Shown here one piece after another: positions 45,872 through 58,123 of a stretch of DNA of 64,000 nt. Source of the stretch: Agromyces sp. LHK192 (GTDB lineage Bacteria > Actinomycetota > Actinomycetes > Actinomycetales > Microbacteriaceae); NCBI RefSeq assembly GCF_004006235.1, contig NZ_CP034753.1, forward strand, positions 2,232,001 to 2,296,000, in the 5' to 3' direction. Both the position numbers and the translations under genes were made by a program. The number at the start of each line of letters is the position of its first letter. Within the stretch, counting starts at the first letter, position 1. The notes under the pieces are model-generated. The model had not been told where the DNA came from, did no database searches, and worked only from the letters and a program-made list of their open reading frames with translations.

Positions 45872-47060
45872 TTTCCGGGTGATCGATGAGCCCGCGTCCT
45901 TCGTCGGCGCCGTCGAGGCGCTGGCCGCAGGCGAGGGGCCGGTCGCGGTCGATGCCGAGCGAGCCAGCGGGTTCCGCTATTCGCAGCGCGCCTACCTGAT
46001 CCAGATGTACCGACGCGGCGCGGGCACCTTCCTGTTCGATCCGCCGCAGATCACCGACTTCGCCTCCTTGCAGGCGTCGGTCGGCGCCGAGGAATGGGTG
46101 CTCCACGCGGCGAGCCAGGATCTCGCGTGCCTCCGGGAGGTCGGACTCGACCCGTCGCACATCTTCGATACGGAGCTCGCAGCCCGGCTGCTCGGGATGC
46201 CCCGGGTCGGGCTCGCCTCCGTCGTCGAGGAACTGCTCGGCATCAAGCTCGCGAAGGAGCACTCGGCCGCCGACTGGTCGACGCGACCGCTTCCCGAGTC
46301 GTGGCTGACGTATGCCGCCCTCGACGTGGAACTCCTCGTCGACGTCCGGGACGGCCTGGTCGAGCGGCTCGCCGATGCGGGCAAGTCCGCGCTGGCCGAG
46401 CAGGAGTTCGAGGCCGTGCTGCACAAGGAGGCCAAGCCGCCGGCCGCGGAGCCGTGGCGACGCCTGTCGGGGATCCACGGCATCCGCCACGCCCGAAACC
46501 TCGCCGTCGCCCGCGCCCTCTGGACGGCACGCGACGACCACGCCGCGGAGATCGACGTGGCCCCGGGCCGCCTCGTACCGGATGCCTCGATCCTCGCGGC
46601 GGCGAAAGCCCTCCCGCGTTCGAAGCGGGAACTCGCCGACCTCCGCACGTTCACCGGGCGGGCGAGCCGAACCGAGATCGATCGTTGGTGGGACGCGATC
46701 GAGACGGGCCTCGCCACGGCGGACCTGCCCGCGATCCGCGTGCCCAGCGACGCACCGCCGCCCCCGCGCGGGTGGGCGTCGAGGCATCCCGACGCCGATG
46801 CCCGTCTCCGCGCGGCGAAGGCAGCGGTGGCGACGATCGCGGAGCGCCTCGACATGCCCGTGGAGAACCTGCTGACCCCCGATCACCTGCGTCGGGTCGC
46901 TTGGCGGCCGCCGGCCGACCAGTCGGTCGATGGCATCCGCGAGGCGCTCGCGGCGCTGGGCGCGCGCCCATGGCAGCTTGACGCGACCGCACAGATTATC
47001 GCCGACGCTTTTGTGGAGGCAGCACAATCGCTGGAAGACGCGTCGCCGACCGGTTCGTAG
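45864..47060 (+). CDS. rnd: RNase D-like protein with HRDC domain
   Basis: Probable 3'-5' exoribonuclease for stable RNA processing. The 398 residues carry DEDDy exonuclease motifs: VAVDAERASGFRYSQRAYLIQ (Exo I), WVLHAASQDLACLREVG (Exo II) and WLTYAALDVELLVDV (Exo III), then an HRDC domain (GIRHARNLAVARALWTARDDHAAEIDVAPGRLVPDASI). GTG start with CGGAGG in front, overlapping the DUF3000 gene. Confidence 0.93.
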   Translation: MVDFRVIDEPASFVGAVEALAAGEGPVAVDAERASGFRYSQRAYLIQMYRRGAGTFLFDPPQITDFASLQASVGAEEWVLHAASQDLACLREVGLDPSHIFDTELAARLLGMPRVGLASVVEELLGIKLAKEHSAADWSTRPLPESWLTYAALDVELLVDVRDGLVERLADAGKSALAEQEFEAVLHKEAKPPAAEPWRRLSGIHGIRHARNLAVARALWTARDDHAAEIDVAPGRLVPDASILAAAKALPRSKRELADLRTFTGRASRTEIDRWWDAIETGLATADLPAIRVPSDAPPPPRGWASRHPDADARLRAAKAAVATIAERLDMPVENLLTPDHLRRVAWRPPADQSVDGIREALAALGARPWQLDATAQIIADAFVEAAQSLEDASPTGS

Positions 47061-47136
47061 GATCCGTCAACCGATGCCGAGCCCTCGGGAGCGCTTCATA
47101 GGATCGAAGCATTCCTGATCGAAAGGGAGCTGCAGC

Positions 47137-48342
47137 GTGGCTGAACGAGCTGATGTCGTGTTCGTCGACGGGGTCCGTACCCCGTTCGGGCGGGCCGGCG
47201 AAAAGGGCATGTACTGGAACACCCGGGCCGACGATCTCGCCGTCAAGGCGATCACCGGGCTGATCGAGCGCAACCCGAACCTGCCGAAGGACCGGGTCGA
47301 CGACGTGGCGATCGCCGCGACGACCCAGCAGGGCGACCAGGGCCTCACGCTCGGTCGCACCTCGGCGATCCTCGCGGGACTGCCGATGACCGTGCCCGGA
47401 TACGCGATCGACCGCATGTGCGCGGGCGCGATGACCGCCGTCACGACGGCGGGGTCGGGCATCGGCTTCGGCCAGTACGACGTCGTCATCGCGGGCGGGG
47501 TCGAGCACATGGGCCGGCACCCGATGGGGCTGGACGCCGACCCCAACCCGCGGTTCATCGCCGAGAAGCTCGTCGCACCCGACGCGCTCAACATGGGCAA
47601 CACCGCCGAGCGGCTGCACGACCGGTTCCCGCAGCTCACGAAGGAGCGGTCCGACCGGTTCGGCATGCTGAGCCAGCAGAAGGTGCAGGCCGCCTACGAC
47701 GCCGGCCACATCCAGCCCGACCTGGTGCCCGTCGCCATCCGCACGAACGAGGGCTGGGGCCTCGCGACCGAGGACGAAGGTCGTCGCCCCGAGACCACGA
47801 TGGAGGGGCTCGCGACGCTCAAGACCCCGTTCCGGCCGCATGGGCGCGTGAGCGCCGGCAACGCCTCGCCGCTGACCGACGGCGCGACCGCCGCGATCCT
47901 CGCCTCGGGCGATGCGGTGAAGGAACTCGACCTCTCGGCGAAGATGCGCATGGTGAGCTTCGGCTTCGCCGGCGTCGAGCCCGAGGTCATGGGCATCGGA
48001 CCGATCCCCTCGACCGAGAAGGCGCTCAAGCGCGCGGGCCTGGACATCTCCGACATCGGCCTGTTCGAGCTGAACGAGGCGTTCGCCGTGCAGGTCCTGA
48101 GCTTCCTCGACCACTTCGGCATCGCCGACGACGACGAGCGCGTCAACCCGTGGGGCGGCGCGATCGCCATCGGCCACCCGCTCGCGGCATCCGGCGTGCG
48201 CCTCATGCTGCAGCTCGCCCGCCAGTTCGAGCAGCACCCCGAGGTGCGCTACGGCCTGACGGCGATGTGCGTCGGCCTCGGCCAGGGTGGCAGCGTCATC
48301 TGGGAGAACCCCCACCACAAGCGCTACGGAAAGGGCCGTTGA
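47137..48342 (+). CDS. fadA: Acetyl-CoA C-acyltransferase (thiolase)
   Basis: Last step of fatty-acid beta-oxidation, cleaving 3-ketoacyl-CoA. The 401 residues have the nucleophilic Cys in YAIDRMCAGAMTAV (about residue 92), SAGNASPLTDGATAAIL, NEAFAVQ, the His in NPWGGAIAIGHPLAASG and the second Cys in TAMCVGLGQGGSVIWE. The CAGAMTA form is normal for FadA-type enzymes of Actinobacteria. GTG start with AAAGGGAG. Followed after 5 bases by fadB. A TAGGAT -10 candidate lies at 47099. Confidence 0.95.
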   Translation: MAERADVVFVDGVRTPFGRAGEKGMYWNTRADDLAVKAITGLIERNPNLPKDRVDDVAIAATTQQGDQGLTLGRTSAILAGLPMTVPGYAIDRMCAGAMTAVTTAGSGIGFGQYDVVIAGGVEHMGRHPMGLDADPNPRFIAEKLVAPDALNMGNTAERLHDRFPQLTKERSDRFGMLSQQKVQAAYDAGHIQPDLVPVAIRTNEGWGLATEDEGRRPETTMEGLATLKTPFRPHGRVSAGNASPLTDGATAAILASGDAVKELDLSAKMRMVSFGFAGVEPEVMGIGPIPSTEKALKRAGLDISDIGLFELNEAFAVQVLSFLDHFGIADDDERVNPWGGAIAIGHPLAASGVRLMLQLARQFEQHPEVRYGLTAMCVGLGQGGSVIWENPHHKRYGKGR

Positions 48343-48347
48343 GCTCC

Positions 48348-50489
48348 ATGACCGACTACTCGAAGATCGACTTCTCCGGGCTCACCGCGGCGTTCGCCGA
48401 CGACGAGGTCGTCACGCACTCGTACGTCCGCGACATCCGCCTCGCCTCGGGCAAGGTGCTCGCACTGATCACGCTCGACAACGGCCGCGACCACACCCGC
48501 CCGTCGACGCTCGGCCCGGTGACCCTGCTCGAGCTGAACGACCGGCTGGACGAGCTGCAGGCTCGCGCCGCGGCCGGCGAGATCCAGGCCGTCGCGATCA
48601 CCGGCAAGCCCTACTTCCTCGCCGCGGGCGCCGACCTGTCGAAGGTCGGCGAGATCCCGAGCCGCGACATGGCGCTGCAGATGGGACAGCTCGGGCACTT
48701 CGTGCTCGGCAAGCTCGGCGAACTGGGCGTGCCGTCGTTCTGCTTCATCAACGGCCTCGCCCTCGGCGGCGGCGTCGAGATCGCCCTGAACTGCGACTAC
48801 CGGACGTTGGATGCCTCGGCGCCCGCGCTCGCGCTGCCCGAGGTCTTCCTCGGCATCATCCCCGGCTGGGGCGGCGCGTACCTCCTGCCGAACCTCATCG
48901 GCATCGAGAACGCGCTCAAGGTCGTCGTCGAGAACCCGCTGAAGAACAACCGGATGTTGAAGGCGCCGGAGGCGTACGAGCTCGGCATGGCCGACGCGAT
49001 GTTCGCCCCCGTGAACTTCCTCGAGGACTCCCTGAAGTGGGCCGACGGTGTGCTGGGCGGCTCGGTGCAGGTCAAGCGCCCGAACGCCCCCGGCAAGCTC
49101 GAGAAGCTCGCCAAGTGGGACATCGCGATCGGCATCGCGCGCAAGACGCTCGAGGCGAAGCTCGGCACCGTCGCGAAGTCGCCGTACCGCGCGCTCGACC
49201 TCCTCAAGGCCGCGAAGAGCGGCACCAAGGCCGAAGGCTTCGAACGCGAGGACGAGGCGCTCGCCGACCTCGTCGCGGGAGACCAGTTCGTCGCATCCAT
49301 CTACGCGTTCAACCTCGTGCAGAAGCGAGCGAAGCGCCCTGCCGGTGCGCCCGACAAGTCGCTCGCCCGCAAGGTGACGAAGGTCGGCATCATCGGAGCC
49401 GGCCTCATGGCCAGCCAGTTCGCACTGCTGTTCGTGCGTCGGCTGCAGGTGCCCGTGGTCATCACCGACCTCGACCAGGCGCGCGTCGACAAGGGCCTCG
49501 CGTACATCCGCGACGAGATCGGCAAGCTCGAGCAGAAGGGTCGCATCGACGGCGACGAGGCCAACCGCCTGCGCGCCCTCGTGACCGGCACGACCGACAA
49601 GGCCGACTTCGCCGACTGCGACTGGGTCATCGAGGCCGTATTCGAGGACTTGGCCGTCAAGCAGCAGGTCTTCGCCGACGTCGAGCAGTACGTGTCGGAG
49701 ACGGCGATCCTCGCGACCAACACCTCGTCGCTCTCGGTCGAGCAGATCGGCGCGAACCTGCGGCACCCGGAGCGAGTCGTCGGGTTCCACTTCTTCAACC
49801 CCGTGGCCGTCATGCCGCTCCTCGAGATCGTCAAGGCACCGAAGACCGACGACGAGACGCTGGCGACGGCGTTCGCGACCGCCGCGAAGCTGCGCAAGTC
49901 GGCCGTGCTGACCGCGGACGCCCCAGGCTTCGTGGTGAACCGGCTGCTCGCCAAGGTCATGGGCGAGGCGGCCCGTGCGGTCGACGAGGGCACGCCCGTG
50001 CCGGTGGTCGAGAAGGCGCTCGCACCGATCGGTCTGCCGATGGGCCCGTTCGAACTCATCGACCTCGTCGGGTGGGCGGTCGCCGCCCACGTGCAGGACA
50101 CGATGGTGCGTGAGTTCCCCGAGCGTTTCTACGCCTCGGAGAACCTGCACACGCTGTCGAAGCTCGCCCAGGTCGTCGAGAAGGACAAGGCCGGGAAGGT
50201 CGTCGACCTGACCAAGGAGGCGAAGAAGGCGATCACGGTCGGCAAGACCGCCGTCGACGAGGCCACCATCCTCCGGCGCGTGGAGGACGAACTCGCCCGC
50301 GAGATCAAGCTCATGCTCGACGAGCAGGTCGTCGCCGCGGCCGAGGACATCGACCTCTGCCTGATCCTGGGCGCCGGCTGGCCGTTCCAGGCGGGCGGCG
50401 CGACGCCCTACCTGGACCGGGTCGGCGCGTCCGAGCGCGTGTTCGGCGACACGTTCCACCACCCCGCGATCCGCGGCGTCGGAGCTTGA
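48348..50489 (+). CDS. fadB: Fatty-acid oxidation complex subunit: enoyl-CoA hydratase / 3-hydroxyacyl-CoA dehydrogenase
   Basis: Bifunctional protein of 713 residues. The N-terminal crotonase domain (1-~330) has FLAAGADLSKVGE, GLALGGGVEIALNCDYR and LPEVFLGIIPGWGGAYLLPNLIG, including the catalytic glutamates. The dehydrogenase part starts with GIIGAGLMASQFALLF near 348 and includes ATNTSSLSVEQIGANLRHPERVVGFHFFNPVAVMPLLEIV and the C-terminal half GAGWPFQAGGATPYLDRVG. With fadA it covers three beta-oxidation steps. ATG start. Confidence 0.96.
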   Translation: MTDYSKIDFSGLTAAFADDEVVTHSYVRDIRLASGKVLALITLDNGRDHTRPSTLGPVTLLELNDRLDELQARAAAGEIQAVAITGKPYFLAAGADLSKVGEIPSRDMALQMGQLGHFVLGKLGELGVPSFCFINGLALGGGVEIALNCDYRTLDASAPALALPEVFLGIIPGWGGAYLLPNLIGIENALKVVVENPLKNNRMLKAPEAYELGMADAMFAPVNFLEDSLKWADGVLGGSVQVKRPNAPGKLEKLAKWDIAIGIARKTLEAKLGTVAKSPYRALDLLKAAKSGTKAEGFEREDEALADLVAGDQFVASIYAFNLVQKRAKRPAGAPDKSLARKVTKVGIIGAGLMASQFALLFVRRLQVPVVITDLDQARVDKGLAYIRDEIGKLEQKGRIDGDEANRLRALVTGTTDKADFADCDWVIEAVFEDLAVKQQVFADVEQYVSETAILATNTSSLSVEQIGANLRHPERVVGFHFFNPVAVMPLLEIVKAPKTDDETLATAFATAAKLRKSAVLTADAPGFVVNRLLAKVMGEAARAVDEGTPVPVVEKALAPIGLPMGPFELIDLVGWAVAAHVQDTMVREFPERFYASENLHTLSKLAQVVEKDKAGKVVDLTKEAKKAITVGKTAVDEATILRRVEDELAREIKLMLDEQVVAAAEDIDLCLILGAGWPFQAGGATPYLDRVGASERVFGDTFHHPAIRGVGA

Positions 50490-50504
50490 CCGCTCTCCGA
50501 ACGA

Positions 50505-50540
50505 CGAACGGGGCCCTGGCGAATGCCGGGGCCCCGTTCG
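50505..50540. terminator. Terminator between convergent fadB and dxs
   Basis: A 16-bp stem (50505-50520 with 50525-50540), loop GAAT; one position is G-U in the plus-strand RNA. Serves at least fadB, probably both genes. Confidence 0.85.
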
Positions 50541-50571
50541 CATGTGCAGCGGAGGACTGCGATCGTGGAAC

Positions 50572-52518
50572 TCAGACCCGCGGCTGCGAACCGGTGTCGC
50601 TCGACACGGCCTCCATGCCCGCGCCGCGGGCGTGCGGCAGCTTCGCACCGAGCACCATCGCGGTGACGTCGCGCGCGATCTGCTGCGGCGTGAGCCCCAC
50701 CCGCTCGAGGATCTGGCTCCGGGAGGCGTGGTCGAGGAACTCGTCGGGCAGGCCCAGTTCGGTGACCGCCGTGTCGACGCCCGCCTCGCGGAGGTCCTGC
50801 CGGATCCGCGTGCCGACCCCGCCGACTCGGATGCCGTCCTCGAGGCTGACCACGATGCGGTAGTCCCCGGCGAGCTCGATGACACTCCGGGGAACCGGGA
50901 CGACCCAGCGCGGGTCGACGACCGTCGCGCCGATCCCCTGCGCCTCGAGCCGCTCGGCGACCTCGAGCGCGATGCCCGCCATCGGCCCGACGGCGACGAT
51001 CAGGACGTCCTTGCGGTCGGCTTCGACGAGCACGTCCACCCCGTCGCCGGTCCGTCGCTGCGCGGCGTACTCGACGCCGACGGAGCCCTTCGGGAACCGC
51101 AGCACGGTCGGGGCATCCCGAACCCTCACCGCCTCGCCGAGCTCCTCGGCCAGCCGGACGGAGTCGCGTGGCGCGGCGATCCGGATGCCGGGCACGACCT
51201 GCAGGATCGAGAGGTCCCACACGCCGTGGTGACTCGGCCCGTCGGGCCCGGTGACGCCGGCACGATCGAGCACGAACGTGACCCCCGCGCCGTGCAGCGC
51301 GACATCCATGAGCACCTGGTCGAACGCGCGGTTCATGAACGTCGCGTACACCGCCACGACCGGGTGCAGGCCGCCGAATGCGAGGCCCGCGGCCGACGTC
51401 ACGGCGTGCTGCTCGGCGATGCCGACGTCGAAGACGCGGTTGGGGAACCGCTCGGCCATCCGGTGGAGTCCCGTCGGGCGCAGCATCGCCGCGGTGATGC
51501 CGACGATGCGGTCGTCGCGCTCCGCGAGGCGCACCAGCTCGTCGGCGAAGACGCTCGTCCACGACGGCACGGACGACGTCTCGAGCGACTCGCCCGTCTC
51601 CGGGTCGATCTGGCCGACCGCATGGAACTGGTCGGCGACGTCGTTGAGCGCCGGCTGGTACCCGCGCCCCTTCTCGGTGATCGCATGCACGATCACCGGA
51701 GCACCGTAGTGCTTGGCCTGCCGGAGCGCGGCCTCCATCGCGTGCTCGTCATGCCCGTCGACCGGGCCCACGTACTTGATGTCGAGGTTCGAGTACAGCG
51801 CCTCGTTGTTCGTGAACCGCGCGAGGAAGCCGTGCAGGCCGCCGCGGACGCCGCGATAGAACGCGCGAGCCGGCCCGCCGAGGCGATCGAATGCGCGTCG
51901 GCTCGACAGGTGCAGGGTGCGGTAGGTGCGCTGCGTGCGGACCGAGTTCAGGAACCGGGCCATACCCCCGATCGTCGGCGCGTACGAGCGGCCGTTGTCG
52001 TTGACGACGATCACGAGGTTGCGGGTGTTGTCGTCGGAGATGTTGTTCAGCGCCTCCCACGTCATGCCGCCGGTGAGCGCACCGTCGCCGACCACCGCGA
52101 CGACGTGTCGGTCCTCCTGCCCGGTCATCTCGAACGCCTTCGAGATGCCGTCCGCCCACGAGAGCGAGCTCGACGCGTGGGAGCTCTCGACGATGTCGTG
52201 CTCCGACTCGGAACGCTGCGGATACCCGGCCAGGCCGCCTCGCTGGCGCAGCGTGGAGAAGTCCTGACGTCCCGTGAGCAACTTGTGCACGTACGACTGG
52301 TGCCCGGTGTCGAACACGATCGCATCCTTGGGCGACTCGAACACGCGGTGGATCGCGATCGTCGTCTCGACGACGCCGAGGTTCGGCCCGAGGTGGCCGC
52401 CCGTCTTCGCGACGTTCTCGACCAGGTACCTGCGGATCTCCTGGGCCAGCTCCCCCAGTTGCTCCTGCGTCAGCGCGTCGAGGTCGCGAGGGCCGCCGAT
52501 CTGCTCGAGCAGGGTCAT
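50572..52518 (-). CDS. dxs: 1-deoxy-D-xylulose-5-phosphate synthase
   Basis: Thiamine-diphosphate enzyme joining pyruvate and glyceraldehyde 3-phosphate, first step of the MEP isoprenoid pathway. The 648 residues include [18 protein letters not shown], the ThDP motif [39 protein letters not shown] with the catalytic Glu and the C-terminal [14 protein letters not shown] in this organism comes from pdxST, so DXP serves isoprenoids and thiamine only. ATG 52518 ([10 protein letters not shown]) has AAAGGCGG in front. Confidence 0.97.
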   Translation of the reverse strand: MTLLEQIGGPRDLDALTQEQLGELAQEIRRYLVENVAKTGGHLGPNLGVVETTIAIHRVFESPKDAIVFDTGHQSYVHKLLTGRQDFSTLRQRGGLAGYPQRSESEHDIVESSHASSSLSWADGISKAFEMTGQEDRHVVAVVGDGALTGGMTWEALNNISDDNTRNLVIVVNDNGRSYAPTIGGMARFLNSVRTQRTYRTLHLSSRRAFDRLGGPARAFYRGVRGGLHGFLARFTNNEALYSNLDIKYVGPVDGHDEHAMEAALRQAKHYGAPVIVHAITEKGRGYQPALNDVADQFHAVGQIDPETGESLETSSVPSWTSVFADELVRLAERDDRIVGITAAMLRPTGLHRMAERFPNRVFDVGIAEQHAVTSAAGLAFGGLHPVVAVYATFMNRAFDQVLMDVALHGAGVTFVLDRAGVTGPDGPSHHGVWDLSILQVVPGIRIAAPRDSVRLAEELGEAVRVRDAPTVLRFPKGSVGVEYAAQRRTGDGVDVLVEADRKDVLIVAVGPMAGIALEVAERLEAQGIGATVVDPRWVVPVPRSVIELAGDYRIVVSLEDGIRVGGVGTRIRQDLREAGVDTAVTELGLPDEFLDHASRSQILERVGLTPQQIARDVTAMVLGAKLPHARGAGMEAVSSDTGSQPRV

Positions 52519-52634
52519 CCGAACCGCCTTTCCCGACGCACCGGTGGTGCCGCGCACGTCGGACCGAGTCTACGCGCCCCGTCGCCGGGGCGCCTGAACG
52601 TCGCATGGCGCGCGGATATCGGCGCACACGCGAA

Positions 52635-52691
52635 CGACGACTGCCCGCCCGGGACATCCGATGGTCGGATACCCGGAGCGGGCAGTCGTCG
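52635..52691 (-). terminator. Long terminator after acnA
   Basis: Outer 14-bp stem (52635-52648 with 52678-52691) continued by inner CCGGG/CCCGG and ATCCGA/TCGGAT stems, so nearly the whole 57 bases fold on themselves. Starts 12 bases after the acnA stop. Confidence 0.88.
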
Positions 52692-52703
52692 GAGTCGAAC
52701 GCC

Positions 52704-55556
<2,853 letters not shown>

Positions 55557-55630
55557 GATGTCCTCTCCTTCGCGGGTGCCCGCAACGGGAGGCACCGGCA
55601 TCTCGATCATGCTCGTCGGACAGGGGCGCT

Positions 55631-55649
55631 TCCAGCAAGGCTAACCTAA
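55631..55649 (-). promoter_or_regulatory. IdeR/DtxR-like iron box (half site) at acnA
   Basis: On the minus strand TTAGGTTAGCCTTGCTGGA matches the 19-bp iron-box consensus TTAGGTTAGSCTAACCTAA in 14 positions, with the left 12 bases perfect. TAGGTT inside it can serve as a -10. About 75 bases before the acnA start. Confidence 0.5.
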
Positions 55650-55689
55650 CGGGAATTCGGCCGCCCGACTGCTCGGCGACCCGCAAAAC

Positions 55690-55707
55690 TATCTCGACGT
55701 CGAGATA
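55690..55707. promoter_or_regulatory. 18-bp palindrome upstream of acnA
   Basis: TATCTCGACGTCGAGATA is a perfect palindrome 133 bases before the acnA start and 7 bases past the DUF3159 stop. It has the form of a TetR/MarR/GntR-type operator. The regulator is not known from this window. Confidence 0.55.
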
Positions 55708-55713
55708 ACTCTA

Positions 55714-56529
55714 TCACTCGCCGGATGGCTTCGGCGCCCACGCCGCACGCACCACGAGCCAGGTGAACACGAGCATCAACGCATAGAGCGGAACGCCCAT
55801 CAGCAGTCTCGTGAGCCCGAGCGCCTGCACGTTGTCGGCGAAGTACAGGGGCACCTGGACGACCAGCCGGAGGACGAAGAACCCGATCCACGCGATCGTG
55901 AGGAACTGGGCCAGCCGGACCTTGCGACGATCCTCGCGCCACCCGGTGCCGTCCCCGACGAGGAAGCCGACGATGAGGCCGAGAGCCGGCCAGCGGACGA
56001 GCAGCGAGACCAGCAGCGCGACCGCGTACCCCGCGTTCGTGAAGAACCCGAGGGCGTAGTTGTCGCGCGCGTCTCCCGACCAGAGGGCGAGCGCCGCAGA
56101 CAGGAGCACGCCGACGAGGCCGCCGATCGCCTGCGTCGGCTGCCCCTTCACCACCAACCTCGCGACCGTGAACACGATCGCCAGGCCGACGGAAGCCACG
56201 AGCGACGGCACGAGCGCCGCCTGCGCGGACTGCCCGCCGAAGCTCGTGAGCACCGAGTAGACCACGAGGAACACGAGTCCGGGAAGCAGCGCCTCGAGGA
56301 CACCGCGGATGCCTCCGACCGCCGTGAGCACGTCGCGGGCCGTGAGCTTCTCGTCGCGGGCGAAGCCGCCGAGCCCGCTCCGCTCCGCCGCCTGGGCGAA
56401 CTGGCGGGCGAACTCGGCCTTCGCGTCGGCAGTCCCGGCCTCGCCGGCATCGGCGGCGGAGCCGCCGCGGGAGGCTTCGTCGCGCGCGCCCGGGTCGTCG
56501 GGCAGGCGGTCGTCGGGCTCCGGACTCAA
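55714..56529 (-). CDS. DUF3159 family membrane protein
   Basis: A 271-residue actinobacterial protein. A soluble N-terminal part (1-~75, with AEFARQFAQAAERSGLG) is followed by at least five hydrophobic helices between about 80 and 265 (LPGLVFLVVYSVLTSF, SLVASVGLAIVFTVARLVV, YAVALLVSLLVRWPALGLIVGFLVG, LIWIGFFVLRLVVQVPLYFA, GVPLYALMLVFTWLVVRAAW). Function unknown. The proposed start is TTG 56529, whose last base overlaps the DUF3710 stop (TTGA); there is no strong ribosome-binding site, so translation would depend on coupling. Confidence 0.85.
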   Translation of the reverse strand: MSPEPDDRLPDDPGARDEASRGGSAADAGEAGTADAKAEFARQFAQAAERSGLGGFARDEKLTARDVLTAVGGIRGVLEALLPGLVFLVVYSVLTSFGGQSAQAALVPSLVASVGLAIVFTVARLVVKGQPTQAIGGLVGVLLSAALALWSGDARDNYALGFFTNAGYAVALLVSLLVRWPALGLIVGFLVGDGTGWREDRRKVRLAQFLTIAWIGFFVLRLVVQVPLYFADNVQALGLTRLLMGVPLYALMLVFTWLVVRAAWAPKPSGE

Positions 56530-57164
56530 CGCGCCGGACCGGCCGGACCGGCCTGGCCGGCCTGACCGGCCGCAGGCATCCGCAGTGGAATGAGGTCGCG
56601 CGGGGGCATCGGCGTGGATCCGCGGACGACGACCAGCGAACGGAAGAGGTCTTCGACCTGCGCCGCTGCGGCCGGGTCGACGGCAGCCTCGCCGGCGATC
56701 ACGCCCCGCAGGAACCAACGCGGCCCGTCGACGCCGATGAAGCGGGCGAGCCGGGTGTGCGCCGGCTGCTCGGCGGTCGCGGCCACCGGGATCTGCGCGA
56801 GCAGCTCGGGGCCGAACGCCCCCTCCCTGACCGTCGTGGTTCCGCCCTGGCGGGCGATCTGCTCCGTGATCTGGCCTCGGATCTCGTGCCAGAGCCCGCT
56901 CGTTCGCGGGGCGGCGAACGCCTGGACCTGCAGCGTCGAGTTGGCGTAGTCGAGGCCGATCGCGACGACCCGCTTGGTGCCCTCCTCGATCTCGAGGCGC
57001 AGGTGCAGTCCCTCTCGCGGGAGCACCTTCACGCCGCCGAGGTCGACGTACGGGCGGACCGGGTTGGCCTCCGCCTCGTCGAGCGGGCCGTTGGTCTCCC
57101 GATCGTCGGGTGCGGACTTGGGCTGGTCGACTGGGACGTCGCCGTTGTTCTCGATGTCGCTCAC
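56526..57164 (-). CDS. DUF3710 family protein
   Basis: A 212-residue soluble actinobacterial protein of unknown function. An acidic, low-complexity N-terminus (1-40) is followed by VRPYVDLGGVKVLPREGLHLRLEIEEGTKRVVAIGLDYANSTLQVQAFAAPRTSGLW and RFIGVDGPRWFLRGVIAG, the typical DUF3710 pattern. The last ~20 residues are a Gly/Ala/Pro repeat. GTG start overlapping the dut stop (GTGA). The dut-DUF3710-DUF3159 order is conserved across Actinobacteria. Confidence 0.9.
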   Translation of the reverse strand: MSDIENNGDVPVDQPKSAPDDRETNGPLDEAEANPVRPYVDLGGVKVLPREGLHLRLEIEEGTKRVVAIGLDYANSTLQVQAFAAPRTSGLWHEIRGQITEQIARQGGTTTVREGAFGPELLAQIPVAATAEQPAHTRLARFIGVDGPRWFLRGVIAGEAAVDPAAAAQVEDLFRSLVVVRGSTPMPPRDLIPLRMPAAGQAGQAGPAGPAR

Positions 57165-57619
57165 GCGTTCACTCCTCGCTGGTGCTCGCCGAAGCCGGTC
57201 GAGCCGAATCCCCCCTCGCCGCGGTGGCTGCCGGGCAGTCGCTCGACCTCGACGAAGCGCGCGCGGCTGACCGGCATCACGACGATCTGGGCGATCCGAT
57301 CGCCCTTCTCGATGCGGTGCGCCTCACGCTGGTCGGTGTTGAGCAGTGCGACCTTGATCTCGCCGCGGTAGCCGGCGTCGACCGTGCCCGGCGCGTTCAC
57401 GATCGTGATGCCGTGCTTGAAGGCGAGCCCCGACCGAGGCACCACGAACGCGACGTATCCGTCGGGCAGCGCGATCGAGACTCCGGTGCCGACCGCGGCC
57501 CGCTCGCCGGGCTCGAGCACCAGCGACTCGGAGGCGTGGAGATCGGCTCCGGCATCGCCGGGATGGGCGTAGGTGGGAACGCGGTCTGCCGTGATCAGCA
57601 CGTCGACGGAATCGGTCAC
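57161..57619 (-). CDS. dut: Deoxyuridine 5'-triphosphate nucleotidohydrolase
   Basis: Trimeric dUTPase that hydrolyses dUTP to dUMP, keeping uracil out of DNA. The 152 residues have all five motifs: HPGDAGADLHA, VPRSGLAFKHGITIVNAPGTVDAGYRGEIKVAL, GDRIAQIVV and the flexible C-terminal RGEGGFGSTG. GTG start; divergent from the DUF3093 gene across 38 bp. Confidence 0.97.
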   Translation of the reverse strand: MTDSVDVLITADRVPTYAHPGDAGADLHASESLVLEPGERAAVGTGVSIALPDGYVAFVVPRSGLAFKHGITIVNAPGTVDAGYRGEIKVALLNTDQREAHRIEKGDRIAQIVVMPVSRARFVEVERLPGSHRGEGGFGSTGFGEHQRGVNA

Positions 57620-57657
57620 CGTTCGAGGGTAGTGCAGAAGTCTGGTCGAATAGATCC

Positions 57658-58122
57658 ATGTCCGACTATCGCGAGCGCATGTGGCCGTCCCCCTGGATCT
57701 GGGTGGCGAGCCTGCTGCTCATCCCCGCGAGCATGCTCGTGCTGGCCCCGGTGTCGCTGCCCGCGGGCATCGTCACCGGGATCGTGCTCTACGCCGGCGC
57801 GCTCGGCGCGCTCTCGCTGACGGCCCCCGTCATCGAGGTCGCCGACGGCCGGCTCCGTGCCGGACGCGCCGAGATCGACCTCGCGCACACGGGATCACCC
57901 GTCGCGGTCGCCGATGCGGAGGCCACTCGCGCCGAGCTCGGCCTGCGCCTCGACGCGCGGGCCTTCCTCGTCATCCGAGGCTGGATCAAGTCGTTGGTCC
58001 GGATCCCGATCACCGACGCCGCCGACCCGACGCCCTACTGGCTGGTGTCGACGCGCCGACCGGACGAACTGGCCGCCGCGATCGATCGATCGCGGCGGCC
58101 CGATGCGGAACCGACCGAGTAG
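57658..58122 (+). CDS. DUF3093 family membrane protein
   Basis: A 154-residue protein with two adjacent hydrophobic helices (about 13-35 and 38-58: WVASLLLIPASMLVLAPVS, GIVTGIVLYAGALGALSL) and a C-terminal soluble beta-rich part with YWLVSTRRPDELAAAI. The layout and neighbourhood (dut, DUF4193) fit actinobacterial DUF3093. Function unknown. It ends one base before the convergent DUF4193 stop. Confidence 0.85.
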   Translation: MSDYRERMWPSPWIWVASLLLIPASMLVLAPVSLPAGIVTGIVLYAGALGALSLTAPVIEVADGRLRAGRAEIDLAHTGSPVAVADAEATRAELGLRLDARAFLVIRGWIKSLVRIPITDAADPTPYWLVSTRRPDELAAAIDRSRRPDAEPTE

Positions 58123-58123
58123 G

